A stretch of 64,000 bases of DNA from Rhodopseudomonas sp. BAL398 (lineage in GTDB: Bacteria; Pseudomonadota; Alphaproteobacteria; Rhizobiales; Xanthobacteraceae): contig NZ_CP133111.1 of NCBI RefSeq assembly GCF_033001325.1, positions 2,046,001 to 2,110,000 on the forward strand, written 5' to 3'. Position 1 is the stretch's first letter; the number at the start of each line of letters is the position of its first letter. The notes below the pieces were generated by a model. The model ran no database searches. It was given only the letters and a program-made list of their open reading frames with translations, and was not told the DNA's origin. The position numbers and the translations under genes are program-made. Below are positions 9,445-17,728 of the stretch, piece after piece.

Positions 9445-9736
9445 GGATCAACTCCGACGCATACGCGAACTGCCGGCTTCCTGCCGGGCGCAAACCAGTG
9501 CGGAACTGCGCGTTTCCAACGTAGCGCCGGCGCCATTAAAGACGCGTAAAGCTTAAGGCGCGGTTCCGCCGACGCCGGGTCGCGCATCGCTGGTTTTCGC
9601 TTTGATCAGCGCGTTCAAGGCTGCGCAGCGCCGCTTTTGTCGGGGCTGGCGACGCGGTCACCCTTTGCTAACCATAACCGAGGAGGATGGAACCGCGGCG
9701 CGAGCAACGCCGCGCTTGCGCCGACGGTGTCCTGGT

Positions 9737-10456
9737 TCAGTGGATCTCGGCGGACCGGGCCAGCGCCTGCTTCAGCTTCTCCAACGAGAACGTCGCACTA
9801 CGCGCGACGTCGAGCATCGGCGTTTCCCGCCGGGCGCATAGTTCGGCCGCCTCGGGCAGCAGCGCCGCGACCTCGTGCGGCACCACCACCGCGCCGTGAC
9901 GGTCGGCATGGATCAGGTCGCCGGAGCGCACCGCCATGCCGGCGACCCGGATCTCGTCGCCGAAGCCGGTGACATGGACATGGCCGTGGGACGGGCCGAT
10001 CGAGCCGGCCAGCGCCTGGAAACCGGGCGCCCATTGCGGGATGTCGCGGATCGAACCATCGGTGATCACGCCGAGACAGCCGAGCGCCTTGTGGATGGCG
10101 CTGTTGACCTCGCCCCAGAATGCGCCGAATCCAATATTGGCGCCGTCGATGTCCTGGATCACGCTGATCCGCGGCCCCTCGCCGGTGCCGACATAATCGT
10201 AATAGGCTTGGCGGCCGGCCCGCTGTTCGGCCGCCGGCAAGGATGAGGCCGCGGTGGCGCGAATCGTCGCGGTGCGGGCGTAGCCGACGATCGGCGGCAG
10301 ATCGGGAAATGGGCAGACCAGCGGCCTGGTGGTGAAGCCGATCAGGCGGCGTTGCGGCGCGACGATTTCCATCGCGTTGCAGATGGTCGGGGTGTCGTAG
10401 CGCCCCAGCGCTTCGAGCACGGTGACGGGCAGCAATCCGGGCGTGGAATCGGTCAC
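9737..10456 (-). CDS. RraA/HMG-aldolase-like family protein
   Basis: A 239-aa member of the RraA-like family (PF03737), which includes 4-hydroxy-4-methyl-2-oxoglutarate/4-carboxy-4-hydroxy-2-oxoadipate aldolases, oxaloacetate decarboxylases and the RNase E inhibitor RraA. I start it at the GTG at 10456, with GGAG 7 nt upstream; an in-frame ATG at 10555 adds 33 unlikely residues. The core shows GVITDGSIRDIPQW and HADRHGAVVVPHEVA. Family aldolases carry R-D-x2-E/D for the divalent metal; here the last position is Gln. The role is therefore uncertain. It ends in a non-coding stretch after motA and seems to stand alone. Confidence 0.82.
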   Translation of the reverse strand: MTDSTPGLLPVTVLEALGRYDTPTICNAMEIVAPQRRLIGFTTRPLVCPFPDLPPIVGYARTATIRATAASSLPAAEQRAGRQAYYDYVGTGEGPRISVIQDIDGANIGFGAFWGEVNSAIHKALGCLGVITDGSIRDIPQWAPGFQALAGSIGPSHGHVHVTGFGDEIRVAGMAVRSGDLIHADRHGAVVVPHEVAALLPEAAELCARRETPMLDVARSATFSLEKLKQALARSAEIH

Positions 10457-10587
10457 GGCGTTTCTCCAGCTTCGCTCGACCCGGCGCGTTCTCTCGCGGC
10501 CGTTCAAGATCGGCGAATGCCACTGCCCTATAGCCGAAACCTGGGTCGGACCCAAATCGGATGGGCTTTGGCGGCCAGCAAGGGCGC

Positions 10588-11466
10588 TCAGTTCAGGTGG
10601 GCCGGCCGGTCATCCGCGGAATCACCCTTGAGCGGCACCAGCGGCGACGGGCTTTCGGCATTCGTTGCGGCCGCCGGCGCGGCCTGCGCCGCCGCGTTGC
10701 GCTGTTGCTCGCGATAGGAGCGCCAGCCGATCGGCAGGCTGAGCAGATACAGCACCGAGCAAATCGACAGAATGTGCCACGGATAGCCGATCAGTAGCGC
10801 GGTGAAGAACACCACCGCGACGAACACCGGCAGCACCATTTCGGGCGCCACCCGCATCCGCACCGTCTTGCCGGAAAACACCGGCAGCCGCGACACCATC
10901 AGGATCGCAACCACCAGAGTGAACAGCGCGGTCAGCACCGCCGGCGGCATCGGCACGCCGAGGAACGACATATAGACCGGCAACAGCACGATGATGGCGC
11001 CGGCGGGCGCCGGAATCCCGGTGAAGTAATTGGCCGCGAAGGCGGGCTTGTTCGGATCGTCCATGGTGGCGTTGAAGCGCGCCAGCCGCAGGCCGCCGCT
11101 GATCGCAAAGATCATCGCGGCGATCCAGCCGACATTGTTGAGGTCGTGCAGCTGCCAGAAATACAGGATCAGCCCGGGCGCCACGCCGAAATTGACGAAA
11201 TCGGCGAGGCTGTCGAGCTCGGCGCCGAATTTCGACTGGCCCTTGATCATCCGCGCCACCCGGCCATCAAGACCATCCAGCACCGCGGCGAAGACGATCG
11301 CCGCCACCGCCAGCTCCATCCGGCCCTCGGTGGACAGACGGATCGCCGTCAGACCGGCGCAGATCGCCAGCAGGGTGATGAAATTCGGCACCAGCATCCG
11401 CACCGGGATCGAGCCGAACCGGCGGCGGGGGGAATCGGGCGAGTCGGGATCAAGCGGCATGTGCAT
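10588..11466 (-). CDS. pssA: CDP-diacylglycerol-serine O-phosphatidyltransferase
   Basis: About 292 aa. The CDP-alcohol phosphatidyltransferase motif is complete: DGRVAR...G...D...D in DGRVARMIKGQSKFGAELDSLAD (near residue 70). Multiple hydrophobic segments follow. It makes phosphatidylserine from CDP-diacylglycerol and serine at the membrane, the substrate of the psd product encoded just upstream. The start is ambiguous: ATG at 11466 (AGGG 5 nt upstream), ATG at 11460, or 11502. The C-terminal tail is rich in Ala and Pro. It is probably the last gene of an ABC exporter-psd-pssA run. Confidence 0.93.
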   Translation of the reverse strand: MHMPLDPDSPDSPRRRFGSIPVRMLVPNFITLLAICAGLTAIRLSTEGRMELAVAAIVFAAVLDGLDGRVARMIKGQSKFGAELDSLADFVNFGVAPGLILYFWQLHDLNNVGWIAAMIFAISGGLRLARFNATMDDPNKPAFAANYFTGIPAPAGAIIVLLPVYMSFLGVPMPPAVLTALFTLVVAILMVSRLPVFSGKTVRMRVAPEMVLPVFVAVVFFTALLIGYPWHILSICSVLYLLSLPIGWRSYREQQRNAAAQAAPAAATNAESPSPLVPLKGDSADDRPAHLN

Positions 11467-11540
11467 CGGCCCTATATAGCAACCGCGAGGCTGCACCGCC
11501 ATTGTGGCGGTTCCCCGGCCTCTGCCGCCCGCCGCGATGG

Positions 11541-12242
11541 TTAATCCGCGCGGTAGGTCCGGCCGCCATCGCCAAGGCTGAAATCGGCCAGCACGGTCTC
11601 GCCGGCAATCGCGGTCTGACCTTCCGAAACCAGCGGCTTGGTGCCTTCCGGCAGATAGACATCGAGCCTGGAGCCAAACCGGATCAGGCCGAACCGCTCG
11701 CCGGCCCCGACCACCTGGCCTTCGCGCACGAAGGACACGATCCGCCGTGCCACCAGCCCGGCAATCTGGATCACCCCGATCTTGCCGCCCGCGGGGGTCG
11801 AGATCACCAGCGAATTGCGCTCATTGTCTTCGCTGGCCTTGTCGAGCTCGGCATTGATGAATTTGCCCGGCGAATAGATGATCCGTTCGACCCGGCCCGC
11901 CACCGGCGCGCGGTTCACATGGCAATTGAACACGCTCATGAAGATCGAGACCCGCGGCAGCGGCTTGTCGCCCAGGCCGAGCTCGGGCGGCGGAATCAGC
12001 TGCACGATCATCGACACCCGACCGTCGGCGGGGGCCACCACGATGCCCTCGCCGACCGGCGTGACCCGCACCGGATTGCGGAAGAACAGCGCGCACCACA
12101 GCGTCAGCGCCAGCCCGATCCAGCCCAGCGGCGCCCAGATCCAGAACAGGATCAGGGTCGCCACCGCAAAGCCGCCGATGAACGGATAGCCTTCGGGATG
12201 GATCGGCGGGATCTGGGCGCGAATCGAATGGGCGATGGACAT
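11541..12242 (-). CDS. psd: phosphatidylserine decarboxylase, short (archaeal/rhizobial-type) form
   Basis: A 233-aa decarboxylase of the short class that converts phosphatidylserine to phosphatidylethanolamine. Two hydrophobic stretches at the N-terminus ([34 protein letters not shown]) anchor it. APADGRVS and [14 protein letters not shown] are conserved. The self-cleavage Gly-Ser that yields the pyruvoyl group is in [13 protein letters not shown] near the C-terminus. It lies 45 nt after an ABC exporter gene and 74 nt before pssA, giving a two-step phosphatidylethanolamine pathway in one locus. Confidence 0.94.
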   Translation of the reverse strand: MSIAHSIRAQIPPIHPEGYPFIGGFAVATLILFWIWAPLGWIGLALTLWCALFFRNPVRVTPVGEGIVVAPADGRVSMIVQLIPPPELGLGDKPLPRVSIFMSVFNCHVNRAPVAGRVERIIYSPGKFINAELDKASEDNERNSLVISTPAGGKIGVIQIAGLVARRIVSFVREGQVVGAGERFGLIRFGSRLDVYLPEGTKPLVSEGQTAIAGETVLADFSLGDGGRTYRAD

Positions 12243-12287
12243 GGGATTGAAGCCTGGGTTCGAGAATGTGTTGCCAAAGACGCGACG

Positions 12288-14264
12288 CTAGTCGGCCACG
12301 GCCGGAGTCTCCAGATCGGTCATGGCCGGCGGCTGTGAATCATCGTCGATGTCCGCCGCGCGGACCGGCGAGGCCTCGTCAGCGATCAGCGCCAGCCGCT
12401 CGCGCGCTTCCTGCGCCTCACGTTGCCTGTTCCACATGCTGGCGTAAAGTCCGTTGGCGGCCAGAAGCTGTCCATGTGTGCCTCGTTCGGCGATTCGTCC
12501 CTGATCCAGCACAATGATCTCGTCGGCGCCGACGATGGTCGACAGCCGATGCGCGATCACCAGCGAGGTGCGGTTGCGTGATACCCGCTCCAGCGCTTCC
12601 TGGATCTCGTGCTCGGTATGGCTGTCGAGCGCCGAGGTGGCCTCGTCGAGCACCAGGATCGGCGGCGCCTTGAGCACGGTTCGGGCGATCGCCACCCTTT
12701 GCTTCTCGCCGCCGGACAGTTTCAGCCCGCGCTCGCCGACCTCGGTCTCGTAGCCCTTCGGCGAGACCCGGATGAAGGCGTCGATCTGCGCGGTCCTGGC
12801 CGCCTCCTCGACCTCGGCGTCGCTGGCGTCCCAGCGGCCGTAGCGGATGTTGTAGCGGATGGTGTCGTTGAACAGCACGGTGTCCTGCGGCACCATGCCG
12901 ATCGAGGCGCGCAGCGACGACTGCGTCACCCCGCGGATGTCCTGGCCGTCGATCAGGATATGACCGGCGGAGACGTCGTAGAGCCGGAACAGCAGCCGCG
13001 AGATCGTCGACTTGCCGGCGCCGGAGGGGCCGACAATGGCGACGGTCTTGCCGGCCGGCACCTCGAAGCTCAGGCCCTTCAGGATCGGCCGCTGCGGATC
13101 GTAGGCGAAGCGGACGTCGTCGAACCGCACCGTGCCATTGCTCACGATCAGCGGCTTGGCGCCAGGCAGATCCTGGACCTCGGGATTTTTGTCCAGCACC
13201 GCGAACATCTTCTCGATGTCGATCACCGCCTGTTTGATCTCGCGATACACCATGCCCATGAAGTTCAGCGGCTGGTACAGCTGGATCATCATCGCATTGA
13301 CCATGACGAAATCGCCGACCGTATTGGTGCCGTTGCGCACCCCGATCGCGCACATCACCATCGTCCCGGTCAGGCCGAAAGTGAAGATCAGCGCCTGCCC
13401 GGCATTCAGAACCGCGAGCGAGGTATAGGTGCTGACGCTGGCGCGCTCATAGCGCTCCATCGAGCGGTCGTAGCGCTCGGCCTCGCGCTCCTCGGCGCTG
13501 AAATATTTAACGGTCTCGTAGTTCAGCAGCGAATCGATCGCCTTGGTGTTGGCCTCGGAGTCGGAATCGTTCATCCGGCGGCGGATCTCGATCCGCCATT
13601 CAGTAGCCTTGTAGGTGTAGTACATATAGATGATCACCGTCACCATGATCACCGCGACGTAGCGCCAGTCGAACTGCCACAGCAGCACCGCCATCACCAG
13701 CGAGACCTCGATCACGGTCGGCACCAGCTGCAGGATCACCATCCTGACGATCACCTCGATGCCGAGCCGGCCGCGTTCCAGCACCCGGGTAAGGCCGCCG
13801 GTCTTGCGCTCCAGATGAAACCGCAGCGATAATTCGTGCATGTGCACGAAGGTCCGATAGGCCAGCTTGCGCACCGCATGCATTGCCACCTTGGCGAACA
13901 TGCCGTCGCGCCATTGCGTCAGCAGCACCATCAGCACCCGCACGCCGCCATAGCTGAGCGTCATCAGCAGCGGCGACGCGATCAGCCACAGCGTCCAGTT
14001 CGACGGCTGGACCGGCGCGGTATCGGCGCCGGTGAGCGCGTCGATCGCCCATTTGAAGGTGAACGGCACCGTCAGCGTCGCCACCTTGGCGATCAACAGC
14101 AGCACCAGCGACCACAGCACCCGCTGTTTCAGGTCGGCCCGGTCACCCGGCCAGATGAAGGGCCATAGATGGACGAGAGTTCCGAACAAAGTGGCCTTCT
14201 GGGCGACGGCATCCTCGGGAATTTCGACGGAAGGGCCGGAGCCGTGAGAATGCGGATGCGCCAT
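12288..14264 (-). CDS. Atm1/HMT1-type ABC exporter (fused membrane-ATPase)
   Basis: A 658-aa half-transporter of the Atm1 family, exporters of glutathione-linked metal or sulfur compounds. The start is taken at ATG 14264 (MAHPHSHGSG); the frame stays open to 14486 but that stretch lies over the promoter region of the divergent gene. The membrane domain spans about residues 55-330 and includes NYETVKYFSAEEREAERY, typical of Atm1 proteins. The ATPase has Walker A GPSGAGKST, signature LSGGEKQR, Walker B ILVLDEATSALD and H-loop AHRLST. Psd lies 45 nt downstream, so co-transcription with lipid genes is likely. The substrate is not evident. Confidence 0.9.
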   Translation of the reverse strand: MAHPHSHGSGPSVEIPEDAVAQKATLFGTLVHLWPFIWPGDRADLKQRVLWSLVLLLIAKVATLTVPFTFKWAIDALTGADTAPVQPSNWTLWLIASPLLMTLSYGGVRVLMVLLTQWRDGMFAKVAMHAVRKLAYRTFVHMHELSLRFHLERKTGGLTRVLERGRLGIEVIVRMVILQLVPTVIEVSLVMAVLLWQFDWRYVAVIMVTVIIYMYYTYKATEWRIEIRRRMNDSDSEANTKAIDSLLNYETVKYFSAEEREAERYDRSMERYERASVSTYTSLAVLNAGQALIFTFGLTGTMVMCAIGVRNGTNTVGDFVMVNAMMIQLYQPLNFMGMVYREIKQAVIDIEKMFAVLDKNPEVQDLPGAKPLIVSNGTVRFDDVRFAYDPQRPILKGLSFEVPAGKTVAIVGPSGAGKSTISRLLFRLYDVSAGHILIDGQDIRGVTQSSLRASIGMVPQDTVLFNDTIRYNIRYGRWDASDAEVEEAARTAQIDAFIRVSPKGYETEVGERGLKLSGGEKQRVAIARTVLKAPPILVLDEATSALDSHTEHEIQEALERVSRNRTSLVIAHRLSTIVGADEIIVLDQGRIAERGTHGQLLAANGLYASMWNRQREAQEARERLALIADEASPVRAADIDDDSQPPAMTDLETPAVAD

Positions 14265-14472
14265 CAATTGTGCCTGGACAGAAAACGCGGCCAACCCGGC
14301 CGCCAGTGTCATGATCGGATGAAATTTCAGCTCGTCATATAGTGTTTTGTCGGCCCCGTGCACCCTGGCGTACCGATTCTTTGCTCCGGGAACGCAGTAG
14401 GACCGAATCGGCGGCGTCGGCCCGCCCAACGCAGTCTTGACGCTGTCATCTGGCGGTGCCACATCGCCCACC

Positions 14473-15075
14473 ATGAGCAAGATCAAAACCGTCTGCGTCT
14501 ATTGCGGCTCAGGCGCTGGAACCAACCCCCGCTTCCTCGAATCCGCCACCGCCTTCGGCAAGGAACTCGCCGAGAAAGGCGTCGCACTGGTCTATGGCGG
14601 CGGTTCTGTCGGCCTGATGGGCGCGGTGGCCACCGCCACGCTGGATCACGGCGGATCGGTCACCGGGATCATTCCGGGCTTTCTCGCCGATCGCGAATTG
14701 TCTTTGAAGCGGGTTCAGGACCTGATCGTCACCGACGACATGCATGCCCGCAAGCGGCTGATGTTCGAACGCTCCGACGCCTTCGTGGCGCTGCCCGGTG
14801 GCATCGGCACGCTGGAGGAACTGGTCGAGCAGATGACCTGGCAGCAGCTCGGCCGTCACCGCAAGCCGATCCTGATCGCCAATATTGACGGGTTCTGGGA
14901 CCCGCTGCTGGTGCTGATCACCCATATGCGCGACACCGCCTTCATTCGCCCGACCTTTCCGGTCGAACTTTTGAAGGCAGACAGCGTGGCCGAGATCTTG
15001 CCGAAGCTCAACGCCGCCGCAGCTGCGACGCCGGAAGCTGCGACCATGCCGGCCGAAATCGCCGAGCGGCTGTAG
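14473..15075 (+). CDS. LOG-family protein (TIGR00730, cytokinin riboside 5'-monophosphate phosphoribohydrolase-like)
   Basis: A 200-aa Rossmann-fold protein of the LOG family. The hallmark PGGIGTLEE occurs at about residues 111-119, with GGGSVGLMG near 45 and an Arg-Lys pair (ARKRLMFE) near 95 that forms the nucleotide-binding site. Family members hydrolyse nucleoside monophosphates to base and ribose 5-phosphate; in plants and bacteria this can release cytokinins. The start is the ATG at 14473 (MSKIKTVCVYCGSG); the in-frame ATG at 14437 is less likely. It is transcribed away from the Atm1-type gene across a 208-bp divergent region. Confidence 0.9.
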   Translation: MSKIKTVCVYCGSGAGTNPRFLESATAFGKELAEKGVALVYGGGSVGLMGAVATATLDHGGSVTGIIPGFLADRELSLKRVQDLIVTDDMHARKRLMFERSDAFVALPGGIGTLEELVEQMTWQQLGRHRKPILIANIDGFWDPLLVLITHMRDTAFIRPTFPVELLKADSVAEILPKLNAAAAATPEAATMPAEIAERL

Positions 15076-15153
15076 CGCGCCGGCAGCCAGCCATCGACTT
15101 TGTCAGGTCCGGCTTTGTCAGGGCCGCGAAGGCATCAAGCATCTCTCACCGAC

Positions 15154-15275
15154 GTCATTCCGGGGCGTGCGCAGCGACAGCTGCGCGCGAACCCGGAATC
15201 TTGCTCCAAGGACGACAGTGCGTTGCCGCAAGATTCCGGGTTCGCTCGGCCTACGGCCTCGCGCCCCGGAATGAC
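15154..15275. repeat. inverted repeat with GTCATTCCGGGGCG termini, copy 1
   Basis: Outer arms GTCATTCCGGGGCG and CGCCCCGGAATGAC are perfect complements. Inner arms CGAACCCGGAATCTT and AAGATTCCGGGTTCG pair again. A second full copy lies at 35888-36010 and a half copy at 21187-21237. It occupies the space between the convergent LOG and cimA genes. Confidence 0.85.
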
Positions 15276-15305
15276 AAACTTCTAACCAAAACGCGCTGCG
15301 TCAGC

Positions 15306-16904
15306 TCACGCCGGCGCGTTGGCCTTCACCAGCTTGTAGATCACCGAATCCATCAGCGCCTGGAACGAGGCGTCGATGATATTGGGCGACACCCCGATCG
15401 TGGTCCAGCGCTGGCCGTCCTCGTCCTCGCTCTCGATCAGCACCCGGGTCACCGCCTCGGTGCCACCATTGAGGATACGCACCCGGTAATCGACCAGCCG
15501 CAGCCGATCGATATATTTCTGATACTTGCCGAGATCCTTGCGCAGCGCGACGTCGAGCGCGTTGACCGGGCCGTTGCCCTCGGCGGCCGAGATCAGGGTT
15601 TGGCCTTCGACCTCGACCTTGACCACCGCCATCGCCACGGTGACGCGCTCGCCGTGCGAATTGTAGCGCTGCTCGACATTGACGTCGAATTGCTCGACCC
15701 GGAAATATTCCGGCACCTTGCCGAGCGTGCGCCGCGCCAGCAGATCGAACGAGGCGTCGGCGGATTCATAGGCATAGCCGGCGGCCTCGCGATCCTTCAT
15801 CTCCTCGACCAGCCGGCCGAGCTTGGGATCACTCTTGTCGAAGGCAATGTTGGTGCGCGCCAACTCGGCCAGCACGTTGGATCGGCCGGCCTGATCCGAC
15901 ACCAGCACCTTGCGGTGATTGCCAATCGCGTCGGGCAGCACATGCTCGTAAGTGTGCGGGTCCTTCATCACCGCGGAGGCGTGAATCCCGGTCTTGGTGA
16001 CGAAGGCGCTGGAGCCGACATAGGCGGCGTGCGGATTCGGCGCCCGGTTCAGCATGTCGTCGAGCGCGCGCGAGACTTTCATCAGCGTCGCCAGCTTGTC
16101 ATCCGACACGCCGATCTCGAAGCGCTCGGAAAACTCCTTTTTCAGCTTCAGGGTCGGAATCATCGAGCACAGATTGGCGTTGCCGCAGCGCTCGCCCAGC
16201 CCGTTCAGCGTGCCCTGGATCTGCCGCGCCCCGGCGCGGACCGCCGCGAAGGTCACCGCGACGGCCTGCTCGGTGTCGTTGTGGGCGTGGATGCCGACAT
16301 GATCGCCGGGGATATGCTTGGTCACCTCGGTGACGATGTCGGAGACCTCGTCCGGCATCGAGCCGCCATTGGTGTCGCACAGCACCACCCAGCGCGCGCC
16401 GGATTCATAAGCGGCCCTGGCGCAGGCCAGCGCGAATTCGGCATTGGCCTTGTAGCCGTCGAAGAAATGCTCGCAATCGACCAGCACCTCGCGGCCCTTG
16501 GCCTTCGCCGCCGCGACGCTGTCGCGGATCGAGGCGATGTTTTCCTCGTTGGTGGTCTCCAGCGCGACGCGGACCTGATACTCCGACGCCTTGGCCACAA
16601 AGCAGATCGCGTCGGCCTTGGCCTCGAGCAGCAGCGCGATGCCGGGATCGTTCGACGCCGAGCGGCCGGGCCGTCGCGTCATCCCGAACGCCGTGAAGGT
16701 GGCGCACTCGAGATTCTGATCGGCCGCGAAAAATTCGCTGTCGGTCGGATTGGCGCCGGGATAGCCGCCCTCGACATAATCGATGCCGAGATCGTCGAGC
16801 ATCTGAGCGATCTTGCGCTTGTCATGCAAAGTGAAATCGACGCCGTTGGTCTGCGCGCCGTCGCGCAGCGTGGTGTCGAACAGAAACAGACGTTCGCGTT
16901 TCAT
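15306..16904 (-). CDS. cimA: (R)-citramalate synthase
   Basis: A 532-aa HMGL/LeuA-type synthase. The N-terminal TIM barrel begins FLFDTTLRDGAQTNGVDFT, with the metal and substrate residues of the family, and includes HAHNDTEQAVAV and GNANLCSMIPTLKLKK. The C-terminal part (about 390-525) is a LeuA-type allosteric domain. Citramalate synthase condenses acetyl-CoA and pyruvate, opening the threonine-independent route to isoleucine. Length and TLRDGAQ(T/S)xGV distinguish it from 2-isopropylmalate synthase. Its ATG overlaps the stop of the upstream acetyltransferase gene (ATGA). Confidence 0.92.
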   Translation of the reverse strand: MKRERLFLFDTTLRDGAQTNGVDFTLHDKRKIAQMLDDLGIDYVEGGYPGANPTDSEFFAADQNLECATFTAFGMTRRPGRSASNDPGIALLLEAKADAICFVAKASEYQVRVALETTNEENIASIRDSVAAAKAKGREVLVDCEHFFDGYKANAEFALACARAAYESGARWVVLCDTNGGSMPDEVSDIVTEVTKHIPGDHVGIHAHNDTEQAVAVTFAAVRAGARQIQGTLNGLGERCGNANLCSMIPTLKLKKEFSERFEIGVSDDKLATLMKVSRALDDMLNRAPNPHAAYVGSSAFVTKTGIHASAVMKDPHTYEHVLPDAIGNHRKVLVSDQAGRSNVLAELARTNIAFDKSDPKLGRLVEEMKDREAAGYAYESADASFDLLARRTLGKVPEYFRVEQFDVNVEQRYNSHGERVTVAMAVVKVEVEGQTLISAAEGNGPVNALDVALRKDLGKYQKYIDRLRLVDYRVRILNGGTEAVTRVLIESEDEDGQRWTTIGVSPNIIDASFQALMDSVIYKLVKANAPA

Positions 16905-17413
16905 GATGGTGCTCCCGGCGCGGCGCCAGCGGCGAGCGTCTTTTGCATCGAGGTGTTGGCGAGCCATTCGCCGTTGATGGTGACGGTGTTGCGCTGGGTG
17001 GCGACATAGCCGCGCTTGGCGAAGAATTCCGAGGCATTGTCGCTGGCGTCGACCGTGAGCTTCTGCGCGCCGCGAGCGCCGGCGAGCTTTTCCAGCGCGT
17101 CGCACAGCATCGCGGCGACGCCCTGCCCGACCGCGCCCGGATGCACATAAAGCAGGTCGATATGATCGGGCCCCTTGAGCGAGGCGAAGCCGACCGGCGC
17201 GTTTTGCAGCGTCGCCACCAGCGTCAATTGGCCGGCCAGCCGCGCGCCGAATTTCGGCTCATCATCGACCGCGCTGGCCCAGGCCTGCTGCTGTGGTTCG
17301 CTGTAATCGTCGCCGGTCAATTGCTCGACCGACGCAACAAAGATCGCGGCCAGCACCGGCACATCCACCGGCAGCAGCGGCCGCAACGCCGGTTTCGGCA
17401 TGGCTTGTCCCAT
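16901..17413 (-). CDS. GNAT-family N-acetyltransferase
   Basis: About 170 aa with the GNAT fold (PF13673-like). The acetyl-CoA loop is LLYVHPGAVGQGVAAMLCDALEKLA, matching V-x-P-x2-x-G-x-G, and the C-terminal FFAKRGYVATQRN is usual for the family. The acceptor substrate is unknown. The start at ATG 17413 follows the stop of a 43-aa ORF by 5 nt; ATG 17401 is an alternative. Its stop overlaps cimA's start by 4 nt, so the small ORF, this gene and cimA appear to be one translationally coupled unit. Confidence 0.87.
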   Translation of the reverse strand: MGQAMPKPALRPLLPVDVPVLAAIFVASVEQLTGDDYSEPQQQAWASAVDDEPKFGARLAGQLTLVATLQNAPVGFASLKGPDHIDLLYVHPGAVGQGVAAMLCDALEKLAGARGAQKLTVDASDNASEFFAKRGYVATQRNTVTINGEWLANTSMQKTLAAGAAPGAPS

Positions 17414-17418
17414 TATGA

Positions 17419-17550
17419 TCACCAGAATCCGTAGAGTTTCAACACCAGCGCCACCGCGCCGACGAGCAGCGCGATCTTGATCGCGATGTAATACAGCCAA
17501 TGCTTCGGAAACGGCGTGTCGGGCCGATGCGAGGTGTCAGGTTCGGTCAT
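17419..17550 (-). CDS. small single-pass membrane protein (43 aa)
   Basis: A 43-residue ORF, too short for usual ORF cut-offs. Translation gives a polar N-terminus with two Pro-rich turns (MTEPDTSHRPDTPFPKHW), then one hydrophobic helix (YYIAIKIALLVGAVALVLKLYGFW), so a single-pass inner-membrane protein with a short cytoplasmic tail is likely. Evidence that it is real: GGGAG lies 7 nt before its ATG, its stop is 5 nt before the acetyltransferase ATG, and it fills an otherwise empty gap in a tight operon leading to cimA. I do not recognise a function. Confidence 0.72.
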   Translation of the reverse strand: MTEPDTSHRPDTPFPKHWLYYIAIKIALLVGAVALVLKLYGFW

Positions 17551-17628
17551 CGGGCGATCTCCCGTCTTGTTGCGGCGCGTGGCAAATTCTCACGCGCTCG
17601 CGCTGCTAGGCGAGCAGGAGCCATATGC

Positions 17629-17711
17629 GTCATTGCGAGCGAAGCGAAGCAATCCAGGGTGCCCAGCACGACGCCCCTGGATTGCGTCGTCGCTGCGCTC
17701 CTCGCAATGAC
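17629..17711. repeat. inverted repeat with GTCATTGCGAG termini, copy 2
   Basis: GTCATTGCGAG (17629-17639) pairs with CTCGCAATGAC (17701-17711). Inner arms around AAGCAATCCAGGG and CCCCTGGATTGCG also pair. Same family as 2799-2904. It separates cysS from the downstream small-ORF operon and could end the cysS transcript. Confidence 0.82.
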
Positions 17712-17728
17712 GCCGCGCCAGGAGCCGC

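Noticed and set aside
7945-9549. A 534-codon plus-strand open frame across motA-motB
   Set aside because: It is a GC-rich shadow antisense to two well-supported genes; composition is Arg/Gln/His/Asp-rich with no family motif. The same applies to long antisense frames at 4297-5307, 6643-7563, 12609-13832, 15201-17009, 23988-25268, 27947-29407, 31533-33335, 34047-35861, 45837-47435 and 50284-51825.
14265-14486. N-terminal extension of the Atm1-type exporter
   Set aside because: It overlaps the divergent LOG gene start region and lacks family similarity; the start at 14264 fits better.
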